From assembly GCF_037975245.1 (NCBI RefSeq), contig NC_092568.1, positions 14,901,501 through 14,965,500 of the forward strand: 64,000 nucleotides of DNA, in the 5' to 3' direction. This DNA comes from Apostichopus japonicus. Its lineage: Eukaryota > Echinodermata > Holothuroidea > Aspidochirotida > Stichopodidae. Positions within the stretch are counted from its first letter, which is position 1. Every line of letters starts with the position of its first letter. The notes under the pieces are model-generated. The model did not search any database. It was not told the origin of the DNA and saw nothing but the letters and a program-made list of their open reading frames with translations. Positions 62,990 through 64,000 of this stretch are shown in pieces. The position numbers and the translations under genes are program-made.

Positions 62990-63115
62990 TTTTATTAATA
63001 TTGTTATTAATATTGTTATTAATATTTTTTATGAATTTCGATATGAATTTTGATATGAGTTTTTGATATGAATTTTGATATATGATTTTTTATTTTTTTA
63101 TTATTATTAATATCA
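62990..63115. repeat. TATTAATATTG and GATATGAATTTT short repeats
   Basis: Three copies of TTGTTATTAATAT followed by four diverged copies of TTTTGATATGAA. Confidence 0.85.
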
Positions 63116-63315
63116 TTCTTTGTTACAAAAATAAATGGTATGATGTCATATGACAGAACGCCCTCTATTGACAAAGTTTTAGGCCTAAGTGCGCCCTCCT
63201 TTTCCAAAGTTTTGAGATAGAAACATGACACGTTGGCAACAAGTTTTGACATGATTGGCATCAACAATGGGGTGTGTCAATGGTTGAAAAGGTATGTTAA
63301 TGAGGAGCTTAAGTA

Positions 63316-63500
63316 AAGTGCTCTTATGTAAGATGATGAAAAGGATGATGACGAAGCGGAATTAAAGAAATCTTTAGAAATGAAAAAGAAAAAAAAGAAG
63401 AAAAAAAAAGTGCTCTTGTGTAAGATGATAAAAAGGATGATGACGAAGCGGAATTAAAGAAATCTTTAGAAAAGAAGAAAAAAAAAAGAAAAAGAAAAAA
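63316..63500. repeat. Tandem duplication of a ~93-bp A-rich unit
   Basis: AGTGCTCTTRTGTAAGATGAT starts both units (63316 and 63409). Both contain GGATGATGACGAAGCGGAAT and an A/G-rich end. Confidence 0.9.
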
Positions 63501-63509
63501 AAAGAGACA

Positions 63510-63770
63510 CTAAGTAAGAATAAATAATATACATAGATAAGGAACTATCGAGAACAAAAATAAAAAAAACTAATAACTTAAATCAATGAAAAGAAATACA
63601 TTGCCTGTTTAAGAAAGACGGATCTTAAATATAAATAAGAAAAAAGAGAAACTCAGTAAGAATAAATAATATACATAAATAAATAACTATCGAGAACAAT
63701 AAATAAATAAATAACTTAAACTAATGAAAAGAAAGAAAAGACAATGCATGTTTAAGGAAGTCGGATCAGT
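63510..63770. repeat. Tandem duplication of a ~142-bp unit
   Basis: AGTAAGAATAAATAATATAC begins copies at about 63514 and 63656. Both continue with AACTATCGAGAAC and AATGAAAAGAAA, and end near GGATC. Confidence 0.88.
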
Positions 63771-63793
63771 CTGCTCTTTCTGGAGAAATTGGT

Positions 63794-63811
63794 GGCCCTA
63801 AAAAAAGAGCC
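63794..63811 (-). terminator. Histone-type mRNA 3' stem-loop
   Basis: The minus strand reads AACGGCTCTTTTTTTAGGGCC followed by ACCA. GGCTCT pairs with AGGGCC (one G-T pair) around a 6-base loop, where replication-dependent histone mRNAs normally have four bases. A purine-rich CCAGAAAGAGC follows after about 10 bases, at the position of the histone downstream element bound by U7 snRNP. The downstream context strongly resembles echinoderm histone genes as I remember them. The two extra loop bases may mean a decayed copy. Confidence 0.55.
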
Positions 63812-63879
63812 GTTGGAAGCCGTTGGTAAGTTGTCCTACCATTCGATGATGGCCAACTCCTGCTCGAACTCCACCGTCA

Positions 63880-64000
63880 ACCTTTAGCGGAGTGCCTCTT
63901 TATGCACAGCAAACCAGTCGAATTGGGCCAATAGCAGGTACGTCAGTAAAAATCTAACCTGACGTGCCCTGTGTTCCGTTTCATTGGCCGGAGTTTCGTA
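63880..64000. promoter_or_regulatory. Histone-like promoter segment at window edge
   Basis: On the minus strand: CCAATGAAAC near 63985, ATTGGCCCAAT (CCAAT boxes in both orientations) at 63922-63932, and a TATA-like GCATAAAGAGGC at 63894-63905. An ATG at about 63850 opens only a 14-codon frame that ends in the stem-loop. Divergent use toward a gene beyond the window is possible. Confidence 0.35.

Overview
The window looks like genomic DNA from a marine invertebrate deuterostome, most likely an echinoderm such as a sea cucumber. It is AT-rich and intron-containing, and it is packed with animal-type transposons: Tx1/L1-like LINEs, Gypsy elements, Kolobok-like, hAT-like and CACTA-like DNA transposons, and tRNA-derived SINEs. 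The palindrome TAGGCCTA is unusually frequent. The one clear non-transposon gene is a stonustoxin-domain/fibronectin III/GTPase protein at 58.7-62.7 kb. The species assignment is inference.

Layout. 1.6-3.1 kb: a TTAA-flanked Kolobok-like element with a broken THAP-domain gene and a second broken gene facing it. 5.6-10.6 kb: a degenerate Gypsy element with LTRs and a 5-bp target duplication. 10.9-20.9 kb: three head-to-tail Tx1/L1-like LINEs (A full length, B 5'-truncated, C a short chimera) and a tRNA-derived SINE, all joined through (TAA)n microsatellite. 20.9-27.0 kb: no recognisable gene.

27.0-56.0 kb: a four-level nest of transposons. A Jockey/CR1-like LINE is split into a 5' half (53.8-56.0 kb) and a 3' half (27.0-28.0 kb). 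Between them lies a 25.75-kb segment with CACGGG-type terminal inverted repeats, CGTAA-rich subterminal arms and a TAA target duplication (called G1 here). G1 is interrupted by an 11.5-kb element with CACTCT-type inverted repeats, TTGGTTAA-rich arms and a TA duplication (G2). G2 carries a broken multi-exon gene that resembles a family often annotated as 'sterile alpha motif domain-containing protein 3-like'. A 4.3-kb Gypsy element with identical 82-bp LTRs sits inside that gene. The G1 interior (40-52.8 kb) is mostly tandem and inverted repeats, a hAT-like MITE and tiny CAGGGAG palindromes.

56.0-64.0 kb: a long (TA)n tract, a SINE copy, the stonustoxin-like GTPase gene with probable 5' UTR exons and one frameshift inside its GTPase domain, then small tandem repeats. 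At the right edge there is a histone-type 3' stem-loop with a purine-rich downstream element, next to CCAAT/TATA-like promoter sequence but without a core histone reading frame.
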